Source of the DNA: Cognatazoarcus halotolerans
GTDB taxonomy: Bacteria > Pseudomonadota > Gammaproteobacteria > Burkholderiales > Rhodocyclaceae
NCBI RefSeq assembly: GCF_009800965.1
Contig: NZ_WUAF01000013.1
Coordinates: 1-64,000 of the forward strand
Direction: 5' to 3'
DNA length: 64,000 nt
Below the pieces are notes generated by a model. That model had not been told where the DNA came from. It ran no database searches and was given only the letters and a program-made list of their open reading frames with translations. A program made the translations under genes and the position numbers. Below, piece by piece: positions 1-8,707 of this stretch (the stretch's first letter is position 1; each line of letters starts with the position of its first letter).

Positions 1-3000
1 TGACCGTGACGCTGCCATTGGCCGGGCCGCTCGCCAGTGCCCAGACGTTGCCGCCGTCACCACTCGGGGTGTCGTTCGCGGCGAGGGTACCGGTCAGCGG
101 GGTGTCTTCGACGGCTGCCAGGGTATCATCGGCCGCGACAGGGACGTCGTTTACCGGCGCGACGTTGATCGTTGCGGTAGCCGTGCTCACATCGCCATCC
201 GCATCGGTGATCGTGTACGTGAAGCTGTCCGGACCGTTGTAGTTGGTGTTCGGCGTGTAGCTGAACGTGCCGTCCGGATTCACCGTGACAGTGCCGTTCG
301 CCGGGCCGCTGGCCAGCGCCCAGACGTTGCCGCCGTCACCACTCGGGGTGTCATTGGTCGCGAGGGTACCGGTCAGCGGGGTGTCTTCGACGGCGGGGAG
401 CGCGTCGTCGACCGCGACAGGGACGTCGTTCACCGCAGTCACGGTCACATCCACCGTCGCTGTCACCGGCGTCGTGCCGTCGGTGACCGTGTAGTCGAAC
501 GAGACCGGGCCATTGAAGTTCGGGCTCGGCGTGAAGGTCAGCGTACCGTCCGGGTTCAGCGCAACAGAGCCTTCCGGAATCGTCACCGGGTTGCCCACGC
601 TGATCGGCTGACCTCCGACTTCGGTGATCGTCAGCGTATCGCCGTCCGGATCGCTGTCGTTGCCCAGCACGTCGATGATCACCGGCGTGTCTTCGGCCGT
701 CGTCGCCACGTCGTCCTGGGCGATCGGGGCGTCGCTCGTCGGCGCGACGTTGATCGTCGCGGTGGCGGTGCTCACATCGCCATCCGCATCGGTGATCGTG
801 TAGGTGAAGCTGTCCGGACCGTTGTAGTTGGCGTCCGGCGTGTAGCTGAACGTGCCGTCGGCATTGACCGTGACGCTGCCATTGGCCGGGCCGCTCGCCA
901 GTGCCCAGACGTTGCCGCCGTCACCACTCGGGGTGTCGTTCGCGGCGAGGGTACCGGTCAGCGGGGTGTCTTCGACGGCTGCCAGGGTATCGTCCGTGGC
1001 TACGGGCACATCGTTCACCGCGGTCACGGTCACATCCACCGTCGCCGTCACCGGCGTCGTGCCGTCGGTGACCGTGTAGTCGAACGAGACCGGGCCATTG
1101 AAATTCGGGTTCGGCGTAAAGGTCAGCGTGCCGTCCGGGTTCAGCGCAACAGAGCCTTCCGGAATCGTCACCGGGTTGCCCACGCTGATCGGCTGACCTC
1201 CGACTTCGGTGATCGTCAGCGTGTCGCCGTCCGGATCGCTGTCGTTGCCCAGCACGTCGATGATCACCGGCGTGTCTTCGGCCGTCGTCGCCACGTCGTC
1301 CTGGGCGATCGGGGCGTCGCTCGTCGGCGCGACGTTGATCGTCGCGGTGGCGGTGCTCACATCGCCGTCTGCGTCGGTGATCGTGTAGGTGAAGCTGTCC
1401 GGGCCGTTGTAGTTCGCGTTCGGCGTATAGCTGAACGTGCCGTCCGGATTCACCGTGACGCTGCCGTTGGCCGGGCCCGAAGCCAGTGCCCAGACGTTGC
1501 CACCGTCACCACTTGGGGTGTCATTGGCCGCGAGGGTGCCGGTCAGCGGCGTGTCTTCGACCGCTGCCAGGGTGTCGTCCGTGGCTACGGGCACATCGTT
1601 CACCGGCGCGACGTTGATCGTCGCGGTGGCGGTGCTCACATCGCCATCCGCATCGGTGATCGTGTACGTGAAGCTGTCCGGGCCGTTGTAGTTGGCATCG
1701 GGCGTGTAGCTGAACGTGCCGTCCGGATTCACCGTAACGCTGCCGTTGGCCGGGCCCGAGGCCAGCGCCCAGACGTTGCCGCCGTCTCCACTCGGCGTGT
1801 CGTTCGCCGCGAGGGTACCGGTCAGCGGGGTGTCTTCGACGGCTGCCAGGGTATCGTCCGTGGCTACGGGCACATCGTTCACCGCGGTCACGGTCACATC
1901 CACCGTCGCCGTCACCGGCGTCGTGCCGTCGGTGACCGTGTAGTCGAACGAGACCGGGCCATTGAAATTCGGGTTCGGCGTAAAGGTCAGCGTACCGTCC
2001 GGGTTCAGCGCAACCGAGCCTTCCGGAATCGTCACCGGGTTGCCCACGCTGATCGGCTGCCCCCCGATTTCGGTGATCGTCAGCGTGTCGCCGTCCGGAT
2101 CGCTGTCGTTGCCCAGCACATCGATGATCACCGGCGTGTCTTCGGCCGTCGTCGCCACGTCGTCCTGGGCGATCGGGGCGTCGCTCGTCGGCGCGACATT
2201 GATCGTCGCGGTAGCGGTGCTCACATCGCCATCCGCATCGGTGATCGTGTACGTGAAGCTGTCCGGGCCGTTGTAGTTGGCGTCCGGCGTGTAGCTGAAC
2301 GTGCCGTCGGCATTGACCGTGACGCTGCCGTTGGCCGGGCCCGAGGCCAGCGCCCAGACGTTGCCGCCGTCACCACTCGGGGTGTCATTGGTCGCGAGGC
2401 TACCGGTCAGCGGGGTGTCTTCGACTGCGGCGAGCACGTCATCGGCCGCAACCGGCACATCGTTCACCGCGGTCACGGTCACATCCACCGTCGCCGTCAC
2501 CGGCGTCGTGCCGTCGGTGACCGTGTAGTCGAACGAGACCGGGCCATTGAAATTCGGGCTCGGCGTGAAGGTCAGCGTACCGTCCGGGTTCAGCGCAACC
2601 GAGCCTTCCGGAATCGTCACCGGGTTGCCCACGCTGATCGGCTGGCCCCCCACTTCGGTGATCGTCAGCGTGTCGCCGTCCGGATCGCTGTCGTTGCCCA
2701 GCACGTCGATGATCACCGGCGTGTCTTCGGCCGTCGTCGCCACGTCGTCCTGGGCGATCGGGGCGTCGCTCGTCGGCGCGACGTTGATCGTCGCGGTGGC
2801 GGTGCTCACATCGCCATCCGCATCGGTGATCGTGTACGTGAAGCTGTCCGGGCCGTTGTAGTTGGCGTTCGGCGTGTAGCTGAACGTGCCGTCGGCATTG
2901 ACCGTGACGCTGCCATTGGCAGGACCCGAGGCCAGCGCCCAGACGTTGCCGCCGTCACCACTCGGGGTGTCGTTCGCCGCGAGGCTACCGGTCAGCGGCG

Positions 3001-3330
3001 TGTCTTCGACCGCTGCCAGCGTGTCGTCCGTGGCTACGGGCACATCGTTCACCGGTGCGACGTTGATCATCGCGGTGGCGGTGCTCACATCGCCGTCCGC
3101 GTCGGTGATCGTGTAGGTGAAGCTGTCCGGGCCGTTGTAGTTGGCATCGGGCGTGTAGCTGAACGTGCCGTCGGCATTGACCGTCACGTTGCCGTTGGCC
3201 GGGCCCGAGGCCAGCGCCCAGACGTTGCCACCGTCACCACTTGGGGTGTCGTTGGCCGCGAGAGTGCCGGTCAGCGGGGTGTCTTCGACCGCTACCAGGG
3301 TATCGTCCGTGGCTACGGGGACGTCGTTCG
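1..3330 (-). repeat. Nested tandem repeats inside the adhesin gene (1449-bp higher-order unit)
   Basis: Two in-frame modules alternate: A of 279 bp (93 codons) and B of 306 bp (102 codons). Reading along the gene the order is A-A-B-A-B, and this five-module block of 1449 bp (483 codons) repeats. Copies lie at about 3330-1882, 1881-433 and 432 to beyond the left edge. Equivalent positions recur at exact 585-, 279- and 1449-bp offsets with no frame change. The DNA copies differ at only scattered positions, which points to recent duplication or gene conversion rather than old divergence. Confidence 0.9.
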
Positions 3331-4084
3331 GAAACGTGACACTGACGGTAACCGTAGTCGTCGAGCTTTGGCCACGAGCGTCCACAATCGTGTAGCTAAT
3401 GGTGTCGCCACCGGTAAACCCAGGGGCTGGTGTATAGGTCAGGGTTCCATCCGGATTGATTACGACCTGCCCAGTGCCCGCGGTAGCCGCCACGATATGT
3501 AATCCGCCGGCAGTTGAACGGTCGTTTTCGAGAACGTTGATGACCACAGCGTGGTCGCGCTCGGTCTGTGCAGTATCTGGAACCGCCGTCGGGAGATCTT
3601 GGTTGTCGCCAACCAAACCGTTGAATGGGAGCTCGATATCACCTCGCGCCGTGCCGAACTCAAAAGCCAACGGTTCGGTCGATTCCACGATGCGCAGCAG
3701 TCTGACAAAACTGTTTCCATCCCCGCCGGTGCCTCCGGCGAGACCGGCTGCGGGTGCATCGAGCTCCGCATTGAGATCCCCCCCCTGCTCCAACGTCTGG
3801 ATGACCCTATCCACGTCGGCGCTCGCCACTGCACTTTCACTTGCGTCGGGTTTCGTGAGATCCGACAGCTCCGCGGTCATCTGAACCGTCTGATTGGGTT
3901 GAACGAACAATGGCTCGCCGTTCTCCAGCGCAAGCTCGACACGATCACCAGCGGCCGTGATCACCGTATCACCCTCGCGGAGCACGTCACCGGGTTTCAG
4001 GGAACGCAAGTTGCCGTCGGTATCACGCGCAAAAGCCTTGCCTACAACGGCGACAACAGTGGCGATGGGAAGGACGTCAGCCAT
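1..4084 (-). CDS. LapA-type retention-module adhesin, giant repeat protein (3' end beyond window)
   Basis: This is a very large surface adhesin exported by type I secretion; 1361 codons are visible and the reading frame is open at the left edge. The ATG at 4084 follows GGAGA about 8 bases upstream. Residues 1-135 match the retention module of LapA-like proteins: a beta-rich start (VVGKAFARD, LREGDTVIT) and then PAAG at residues 111-114, where the periplasmic protease LapG cleaves family members ([T/A/P]AAG). From about residue 160 the protein consists of Ig-like (Big_9/cadherin-like) repeats of two kinds, 93 and 102 residues, with motifs such as NDVPVATDD, FSYTPNANYNGPDSFTYT and DADGDVS. The C-terminal RTX and secretion signal would lie outside the window. 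The upstream genes encode the matching exporter. Expected role: c-di-GMP-controlled surface attachment and biofilm formation. No lapD, lapG or outer-membrane lapE lies in the window. Confidence 0.88.
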   Translation of the reverse strand, partial: MADVLPIATVVAVVGKAFARDTDGNLRSLKPGDVLREGDTVITAAGDRVELALENGEPLFVQPNQTVQMTAELSDLTKPDASESAVASADVDRVIQTLEQGGDLNAELDAPAAGLAGGTGGDGNSFVRLLRIVESTEPLAFEFGTARGDIELPFNGLVGDNQDLPTAVPDTAQTERDHAVVINVLENDRSTAGGLHIVAATAGTGQVVINPDGTLTYTPAPGFTGGDTISYTIVDARGQSSTTTVTVSVTFPNDVPVATDDTLVAVEDTPLTGTLAANDTPSGDGGNVWALASGPANGNVTVNADGTFSYTPDANYNGPDSFTYTITDADGDVSTATAMINVAPVNDVPVATDDTLAAVEDTPLTGSLAANDTPSGDGGNVWALASGPANGSVTVNADGTFSYTPNANYNGPDSFTYTITDADGDVSTATATINVAPTSDAPIAQDDVATTAEDTPVIIDVLGNDSDPDGDTLTITEVGGQPISVGNPVTIPEGSVALNPDGTLTFTPSPNFNGPVSFDYTVTDGTTPVTATVDVTVTAVNDVPVAADDVLAAVEDTPLTGSLATNDTPSGDGGNVWALASGPANGSVTVNADGTFSYTPDANYNGPDSFTYTITDADGDVSTATATINVAPTSDAPIAQDDVATTAEDTPVIIDVLGNDSDPDGDTLTITEIGGQPISVGNPVTIPEGSVALNPDGTLTFTPNPNFNGPVSFDYTVTDGTTPVTATVDVTVTAVNDVPVATDDTLAAVEDTPLTGTLAANDTPSGDGGNVWALASGPANGSVTVNPDGTFSYTPDANYNGPDSFTYTITDADGDVSTATATINVAPVNDVPVATDDTLAAVEDTPLTGTLAANDTPSGDGGNVWALASGPANGSVTVNPDGTFSYTPNANYNGPDSFTYTITDADGDVSTATATINVAPTSDAPIAQDDVATTAEDTPVIIDVLGNDSDPDGDTLTITEVGGQPISVGNPVTIPEGSVALNPDGTLTFTPNPNFNGPVSFDYTVTDGTTPVTATVDVTVTAVNDVPVATDDTLAAVEDTPLTGTLAANDTPSGDGGNVWALASGPANGSVTVNADGTFSYTPDANYNGPDSFTYTITDADGDVSTATATINVAPTSDAPIAQDDVATTAEDTPVIIDVLGNDSDPDGDTLTITEVGGQPISVGNPVTIPEGSVALNPDGTLTFTPSPNFNGPVSFDYTVTDGTTPVTATVDVTVTAVNDVPVAVDDALPAVEDTPLTGTLATNDTPSGDGGNVWALASGPANGTVTVNPDGTFSYTPNTNYNGPDSFTYTITDADGDVSTATATINVAPVNDVPVAADDTLAAVEDTPLTGTLAANDTPSGDGGNVWALASGPANGSVTV

Positions 4085-4167
4085 TTCGAGTTCTCCGGAT
4101 CAGCGTTCAGCCTGGCGACTGAAAATGAAATTTGGTCTTGCTGCCGACTCTACGGGCCGACAGCAAC

Positions 4168-4193
4168 AAAAAACATTGGACCGATGGACAATG
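4168..4193 (-). terminator. Weak hairpin plus T6 between luxR-type gene and adhesin
   Basis: On the minus strand CATTG and CAATG pair across a 10-base loop (4193-4174), followed directly by six T residues (4173-4168). This could end or attenuate transcription from the secretion operon before the adhesin, but the 5-bp stem is weak. The rest of the 138-bp gap must hold any adhesin-specific promoter; no clear hexamers were seen. Confidence 0.3.
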
Positions 4194-4222
4194 CTCGCCG
4201 GACGCAGCGGCATCCGGGATCG

Positions 4223-4867
4223 TCAGGCAGCCGATTCGAGGACGCCCGGCTCGGATTTCAGCATCAGGACCAGCTGCAAGCGATCCCGCACACCAAGTTT
4301 TGCGAATGCCGAGCCAAGATGTGCCTTGACCGTCCTTGCGGTGATCGCGAGCGTACGGGCGATCTCCTTGTTTGCCGCCCCCTTGGCCACTTCGAGCACA
4401 ACGGCCCGCTCCCGCGGCGAAAGCGCGTCAAGCACGGAGCCAGGTGTCGAACCCGCCCTCCGATCGAAAGCCGCCGCGACGGATCCGATCATCCGCCGCA
4501 TCAATTCGGGGCCGAGCCACAAGCCGCCGTTGTCAACAACCACTGCGACTTGTTCCATCAACTCCGGCACCGCCAACGCATGGCAGTAGCCGACAGCACC
4601 TGCATCGAACGCATGCAGCGCATCAATCTGCCTCGGGTCGAGGCTCATCACCACCAGCGGCAGATTAGGTGCAAGGGCTCGCAGGCGCGAAACTTCGGTG
4701 GCAAGCGCTGCCGGATGCATCTGCTCTTGGTGCAACCAGAGCACCACCCCCTCACGCTCTGCCGCTCCATGGGGCAGATCCCGAGAACAACGAACCCCGC
4801 CCGGAAAGGCCTTTTTCCAGCGCACGAGCAATTCGTCACTTGAGCAGATCGCGTAATGTCGTTTCAT
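4223..4867 (-). CDS. LuxR-family regulator with degenerate receiver domain
   Basis: This 214-residue protein has a C-terminal LuxR/NarL helix-turn-helix at about residues 148-208 (LSPRERAVVLEVAKGAANKE, then TVKAHLGSAFAKLGV). The N-terminal half has the length and spacing of a receiver domain (LPLVVMSL, AGAVGYCHA), but the segment where the phosphorylated aspartate should sit reads VVLWLHQEQ, and no acidic pocket is visible near the start. It may therefore work without phosphorylation or sense something else. The ATG overlaps the stop of the membrane-fusion gene (ATGA), so it is the last gene of the exporter operon and lies directly upstream of the adhesin. A role in adhesin control is inferred from position only. 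Confidence 0.8.
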   Translation of the reverse strand: MKRHYAICSSDELLVRWKKAFPGGVRCSRDLPHGAAEREGVVLWLHQEQMHPAALATEVSRLRALAPNLPLVVMSLDPRQIDALHAFDAGAVGYCHALAVPELMEQVAVVVDNGGLWLGPELMRRMIGSVAAAFDRRAGSTPGSVLDALSPRERAVVLEVAKGAANKEIARTLAITARTVKAHLGSAFAKLGVRDRLQLVLMLKSEPGVLESAA

Positions 4868-6279
4868 CGTTCCGTCAGCGCATTGGCCTTGGCGCGGAGC
4901 ACCGGTTTCAGCAGGTAGGACAGGATCGACTTCTTGCCGGTGAGAATATCGACCTCCGCAACCAGCCCCGGAATGATCGGCATCGACTCTCCGATTCCCT
5001 TTTCCTTCGTGCGAACCCTGATCAGGTAGAACGCATTGCCTTCGTCGTCCGTCACTGTATCGGCACCGATCTGCTCGACCGTGGCGGCAAGCCCACCGTA
5101 GATCGCAAAGTCATAGGCGGTAAACTTCACGAGTGCCGGCTGACCGGGGCGCAGAAAGGCGATGTCCTTCGGACGAATCTTCGCTTCAAGCAATAGCGCA
5201 TCGTCCAGCGGTACCACCTCGACAACCTCCTTTCCAGGTTGAACCACACCACCCACGGTGTTGACCAGCAAGCGCTTGATCGTGCCCCGCACCGGTGAAC
5301 GCACCTCGGCGTGCTTGACCCTGTCTGCGAGCGCGGTGCTGCCTTCGGAAAGACTGCCGAGCTTGCCCGACGCCTCCGACAACTCGCCTCTTATCTGGTT
5401 ACGGAAGTTGAGCTCGACTTCTTCAATTTTTCTGCTCGCCTCGGAGATCGCGGACTGAAGCCGCACCAATTGTGCGGAGGCCTGATCGCGCTCACCGCGG
5501 AAGCGGTTCACGTCCCGCTCGAGACGCAGGAGCTCTACCTCGGAAACTGCCCCCGAGCTCGCCAAGGGCTTTGTCACCGCAAGTTCACGGGCCGCGAGTT
5601 CGTAGGACCGCGCGGCCTGGTCACGGCCGACCTGCACTTCCTTGTATTCCTGATTGCGCTGGGTCAGCTGCTGTCGCGCGATACCCAGCTGGGCCTCGAG
5701 CCCCTCGAGGCTCGATTGATACAGCCTGCGCTCCTGCGCGACGATTTCAGGCACTTTCTGGAGCGCCTCGGGCGGTGGTTCAAACGGCCGCCCCTCCGAA
5801 ACCGCCTTGAGTCGCTCCGCACGTACCAGCAGCGCCAGATATTCGGCCTGGTTTTCCCTCAGGGATGAAACAAAACGGGTAGGGTCGACGCGCAATAGAA
5901 CGTCACCGGCATTAACGATCTGCCCTTCCCGAACCCGGATCTCCTCTACCACGCCACCATCCACAGACTGCACGACCTGAAGCTGACTCGACGGAATGAC
6001 CTTGCCCTCTCCCTTGGTCACCTCGTCGATCTTTGCAAAACCTGCCCAGACAATGAGCAACAGGAGCACGAGCACGCCGAGGCGCAACATGGCCCGCGCC
6101 CGAATCGGGGCCTGCTCCAGACGGGCCCAATCGGCGTCGGTCGCCCAGTCACGCGATCGATCATCCCGTGCAGGAATCCAGCGGCCAAAGAAACCGTCTA
6201 TCGCTGGCCGGCTTGCCCGCCCCCAGGCATCGGCTCCGCGACCCGCGCGCGAGAAGAGCGCTTTCAGGAATTCGTTCAC
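4864..6279 (-). CDS. Type I secretion membrane-fusion protein, HlyD/LapC family
   Basis: This 471-residue periplasmic adaptor would link the ABC transporter to an outer-membrane TolC-type channel. It has a cytoplasmic N-terminus with one membrane helix at about residues 65-84 (LGVLVLLLLIVWAGF). The barrel-sandwich/lipoyl half-motif (VVQSVDGGVVEEIRVREGQI) lies at about 104-123. A long coiled coil covers about 140-320, and beta-barrel sequence including AEVRSPVRGTIKRL lies near 335. The C-terminus ILSYLLKPVL is typical of the HlyD type I secretion family. It overlaps the ABC gene upstream and the LuxR gene downstream by four bases each. The partner outer-membrane protein is not in the window. 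Confidence 0.92.
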   Translation of the reverse strand: MNEFLKALFSRAGRGADAWGRASRPAIDGFFGRWIPARDDRSRDWATDADWARLEQAPIRARAMLRLGVLVLLLLIVWAGFAKIDEVTKGEGKVIPSSQLQVVQSVDGGVVEEIRVREGQIVNAGDVLLRVDPTRFVSSLRENQAEYLALLVRAERLKAVSEGRPFEPPPEALQKVPEIVAQERRLYQSSLEGLEAQLGIARQQLTQRNQEYKEVQVGRDQAARSYELAARELAVTKPLASSGAVSEVELLRLERDVNRFRGERDQASAQLVRLQSAISEASRKIEEVELNFRNQIRGELSEASGKLGSLSEGSTALADRVKHAEVRSPVRGTIKRLLVNTVGGVVQPGKEVVEVVPLDDALLLEAKIRPKDIAFLRPGQPALVKFTAYDFAIYGGLAATVEQIGADTVTDDEGNAFYLIRVRTKEKGIGESMPIIPGLVAEVDILTGKKSILSYLLKPVLRAKANALTER

Positions 6280-8462
6280 ACGGCTCTCCCGATCCGGCCC
6301 TGACGAAGCGCCTCGACCACCTGATGCTTGGGTCCATCGGCAACGACTTTCCCACCATCAACGACGATGATGCGATCGACAAGCTCGAGCAGAGAGGTTC
6401 TATGTGTGACGACAATCATGGTCTTGCCGACCGCAAAGCGGGAAAGCTGCCGCTTGATTTCCTCTTCACTCGAGTGATCCATCGAGCCGGTCGGCTCGTC
6501 GAGCAAAAGGATCGGCGGGTCGGCGATGGCAGCGCGGGCAATGGCCACCCCCTGACGCTGACCGCCGGACAGTGACTCGCCGCGCTCACCCACCAGCATG
6601 TCAAAGCCCTTCGGGTGCGCATTCACGAAGTCCGCAATCCCACCCACCTGGGCGGCTCGCAGGATCTGCGTGTCGTCGGCGTGGCGAGCCGATATGGCAA
6701 GGTTCTCACGCAAGGTCCCGTAGAACATGATCGGGTCCTGCGGCACGTAGCCCACGTGCCGGCGAAGCTCTGCAGGATCGAGCTGGCGTAGATCGATCCC
6801 GTCTACCAGCACCGCCCCCTCGGAAGGCTGGTAAAGCCCGAGAATCAGCTTCTGGAGCGTGCTCTTCCCGGAGCCGACACGCCCCAGGATCGCCACATGC
6901 TCCCCAGCGGCAATGCGCAGCGACACATTACGCAGTGCGCTCATTTCCTGATTCGGATAAGTGAAACTTACATCCTTGAATTCGAGCGCACCGGTGAAGT
7001 GCTGACGTGTGACGAAGTTCGAATCATCCGGACGCTCGACCGGCTGCTTGAGAATACCGTCGAGCGACTGGAGCGCCGTTGACGCGTTGTGATACTGGAC
7101 AAGCAGACCGGTAACCTGCCCGATCGGTCCAAGAGCGCGGGACGAAAGCATCGAACAGGCGATCAGCCCGCCCAAGGAGAGCTCGCCCTGCCCGATCAGG
7201 TAGACACCCACCACGATCACCAGCACGCTGACCGTCTGCTGAACCCACACGGCCGTATTCACGGTCGTCGCCGAAAGCAGACGCAACTGGGCCCCAACCC
7301 GCGACAGAAAGGCAGCGCTGCTCTCCCACTTGCGCTGCATCGTTCCTTCCGCGCCGAGGGCTTTGATCGACTCAAGCCCAACCAGGCTTTCGACAAGCGT
7401 TGCATTACGCAACGCGCCCGCACGATAAGTACTTTCGGACAGCTCATGCATCTTGTGGCGTACCGCTAACGCATAAGCAGCCACGACAAGTGCCCCGACG
7501 ATCACCGGCAGCACCATCGGCCATCCGATCCACGCAATCACCACCAGGAAGATGAGGGCAAAGGGAACGTCGACAAACGCAGTTACCGTGGCCGACGTGA
7601 TGAAATCCCGAACGGTTTCGAAGGAACGCAGGTTGGCGGCGAAAGACCCCGCAGAAAGCGGTCTGCTTTCGAGCCGCAGACCCAGGACCCGCTCCATGAT
7701 GTATGCCGACAGCCGCACGTCGACCCTGCTTCCCGCAAGATCGAGAAAATAACCTCGCATTGTGCGCAGCACGACGTCCGCCACGAGCACGATGATTACT
7801 CCAAGCGCGAGCATCCACAATGTGTCGGTGGCATTGTTCGGAACGACTCTGTCATAGACATTCATCGTGAACAACGGTAGGGCAATCGCGAACAGGTTGA
7901 TCATCAGTGCCGCGAGCAAGACATCGCGATAGAGGGCTGCATTCTCCGCAAGCGTGCCCCAGAACCAGTGGCGGCCGCGGATCTGCCCGACCTCTGGCGT
8001 CCGCGCGTCGAATTTGAATTCGGGCCGGGCATAGAGCGTGTGGCCAAGGTAACGCCCGTTCAATTCCTCCCGGGACAATTCAACCTCGCCTTCGCCGAGC
8101 TCGGGCAACACGATCCTGGCAGCCCCATCTTCCTTCCAGCCCAGCAACAGACACGCCTTGTCGCCCTTCAGCAGCAGGACCGCCGGCAACAATAATTCGT
8201 TCACCGCCTCGAGCGGCTGCCTTACCACCCGACAGGCGAGACCAGCCCGCTTGGCCGCTCTTGCAAACAAGGATGGCGTCAAACCCTCGACGGTGTCGAT
8301 CGGCAAGCCAGCCAGTGCGGCTTCACGCGTGAGCGTTCGCCCGTGTGCCCTGGCCACTGCAATCAAGCATTCCAGCAACGCATCGGGATCAGGCACCTGG
8401 CGTGCGCTGATCCGTGCTTCGGCACCGGCTGCTGCTTCGGGCACGACAAGGGTTTCGGTCAT
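6276..8462 (-). CDS. Type I secretion ABC permease/ATPase, LapB family
   Basis: This inner-membrane exporter (728 residues) would power secretion of the neighbouring adhesin. An N-terminal C39-like domain at about residues 20-150 lacks a recognisable peptidase active site, as in LapB and HlyB types that bind but do not cleave the substrate. A six-helix ABC transmembrane domain follows at about 165-450. The nucleotide-binding domain has Walker A GRVGSGKST, signature LSGGQRQGVAIARA, Walker B ILLLDEPTGSMD and the switch histidine in VTHRTS. I chose the ATG at 8462 (MTETLVVPE), which has AGGA about 12 bases upstream, over a GTG ten codons earlier that lacks a ribosome-binding site. It is the first gene of the exporter-regulator-adhesin block. 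Confidence 0.92.
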   Translation of the reverse strand: MTETLVVPEAAAGAEARISARQVPDPDALLECLIAVARAHGRTLTREAALAGLPIDTVEGLTPSLFARAAKRAGLACRVVRQPLEAVNELLLPAVLLLKGDKACLLLGWKEDGAARIVLPELGEGEVELSREELNGRYLGHTLYARPEFKFDARTPEVGQIRGRHWFWGTLAENAALYRDVLLAALMINLFAIALPLFTMNVYDRVVPNNATDTLWMLALGVIIVLVADVVLRTMRGYFLDLAGSRVDVRLSAYIMERVLGLRLESRPLSAGSFAANLRSFETVRDFITSATVTAFVDVPFALIFLVVIAWIGWPMVLPVIVGALVVAAYALAVRHKMHELSESTYRAGALRNATLVESLVGLESIKALGAEGTMQRKWESSAAFLSRVGAQLRLLSATTVNTAVWVQQTVSVLVIVVGVYLIGQGELSLGGLIACSMLSSRALGPIGQVTGLLVQYHNASTALQSLDGILKQPVERPDDSNFVTRQHFTGALEFKDVSFTYPNQEMSALRNVSLRIAAGEHVAILGRVGSGKSTLQKLILGLYQPSEGAVLVDGIDLRQLDPAELRRHVGYVPQDPIMFYGTLRENLAISARHADDTQILRAAQVGGIADFVNAHPKGFDMLVGERGESLSGGQRQGVAIARAAIADPPILLLDEPTGSMDHSSEEEIKRQLSRFAVGKTMIVVTHRTSLLELVDRIIVVDGGKVVADGPKHQVVEALRQGRIGRAV

Positions 8463-8654
8463 TGCGGATTCAATCCTGATTCGGCAGGGCACGACTTACG
8501 TTTGTTCAGCCTATACGCCTTGGCCAGGTGTAACGACGGAGAGGGCGAGATCTTTAGGCAATTACGCCACAAAGGACTCCGTCCCCTGATGGCATATTGG
8601 ATAGTTTCACATCTTGCTACATGGCGAACGAATCAAATTGAACCCTTTCGATAG

Positions 8655-8681
8655 TTAGCACTCTCATACGCCGAGTGCTAA
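8655..8681 (+). promoter_or_regulatory. CIRCE operator (HrcA binding site) upstream of rpoH
   Basis: A perfect inverted repeat TTAGCACTC-N9-GAGTGCTAA, identical to the CIRCE consensus bound by the heat-shock repressor HrcA. It ends 26 bases before the rpoH start codon, with the ribosome-binding site GGAGG between them. It implies that HrcA represses rpoH, so the two heat-shock circuits are linked in this organism. Confidence 0.95.
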
Positions 8682-8707
8682 CATTGCGCACAGGAGGAAT
8701 ACAGCAC

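Noticed and set aside
1-3330. Regular repeats resembling a CRISPR array or satellite
   Set aside because: Repeat units are 279 and 306 bp, in frame and coding; there are no short repeats with unique spacers.
6-3884. Series of plus-strand open frames of 75-142 codons with near-identical products
   Set aside because: They are antisense shadows of the repeated modules of the minus-strand adhesin. They recur at the same offsets and have no ribosome-binding sites.
3551-4843. Plus-strand open frame of 430 codons
   Set aside because: It lies antisense to the adhesin start and the LuxR gene, has atypical composition (rich in Arg, His and Cys), and no family motif.
8462-8492. Upstream GTG start for the secretion ABC gene
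   Set aside because: No ribosome-binding site precedes it, whereas the ATG at 8462 has one and gives the usual N-terminus.
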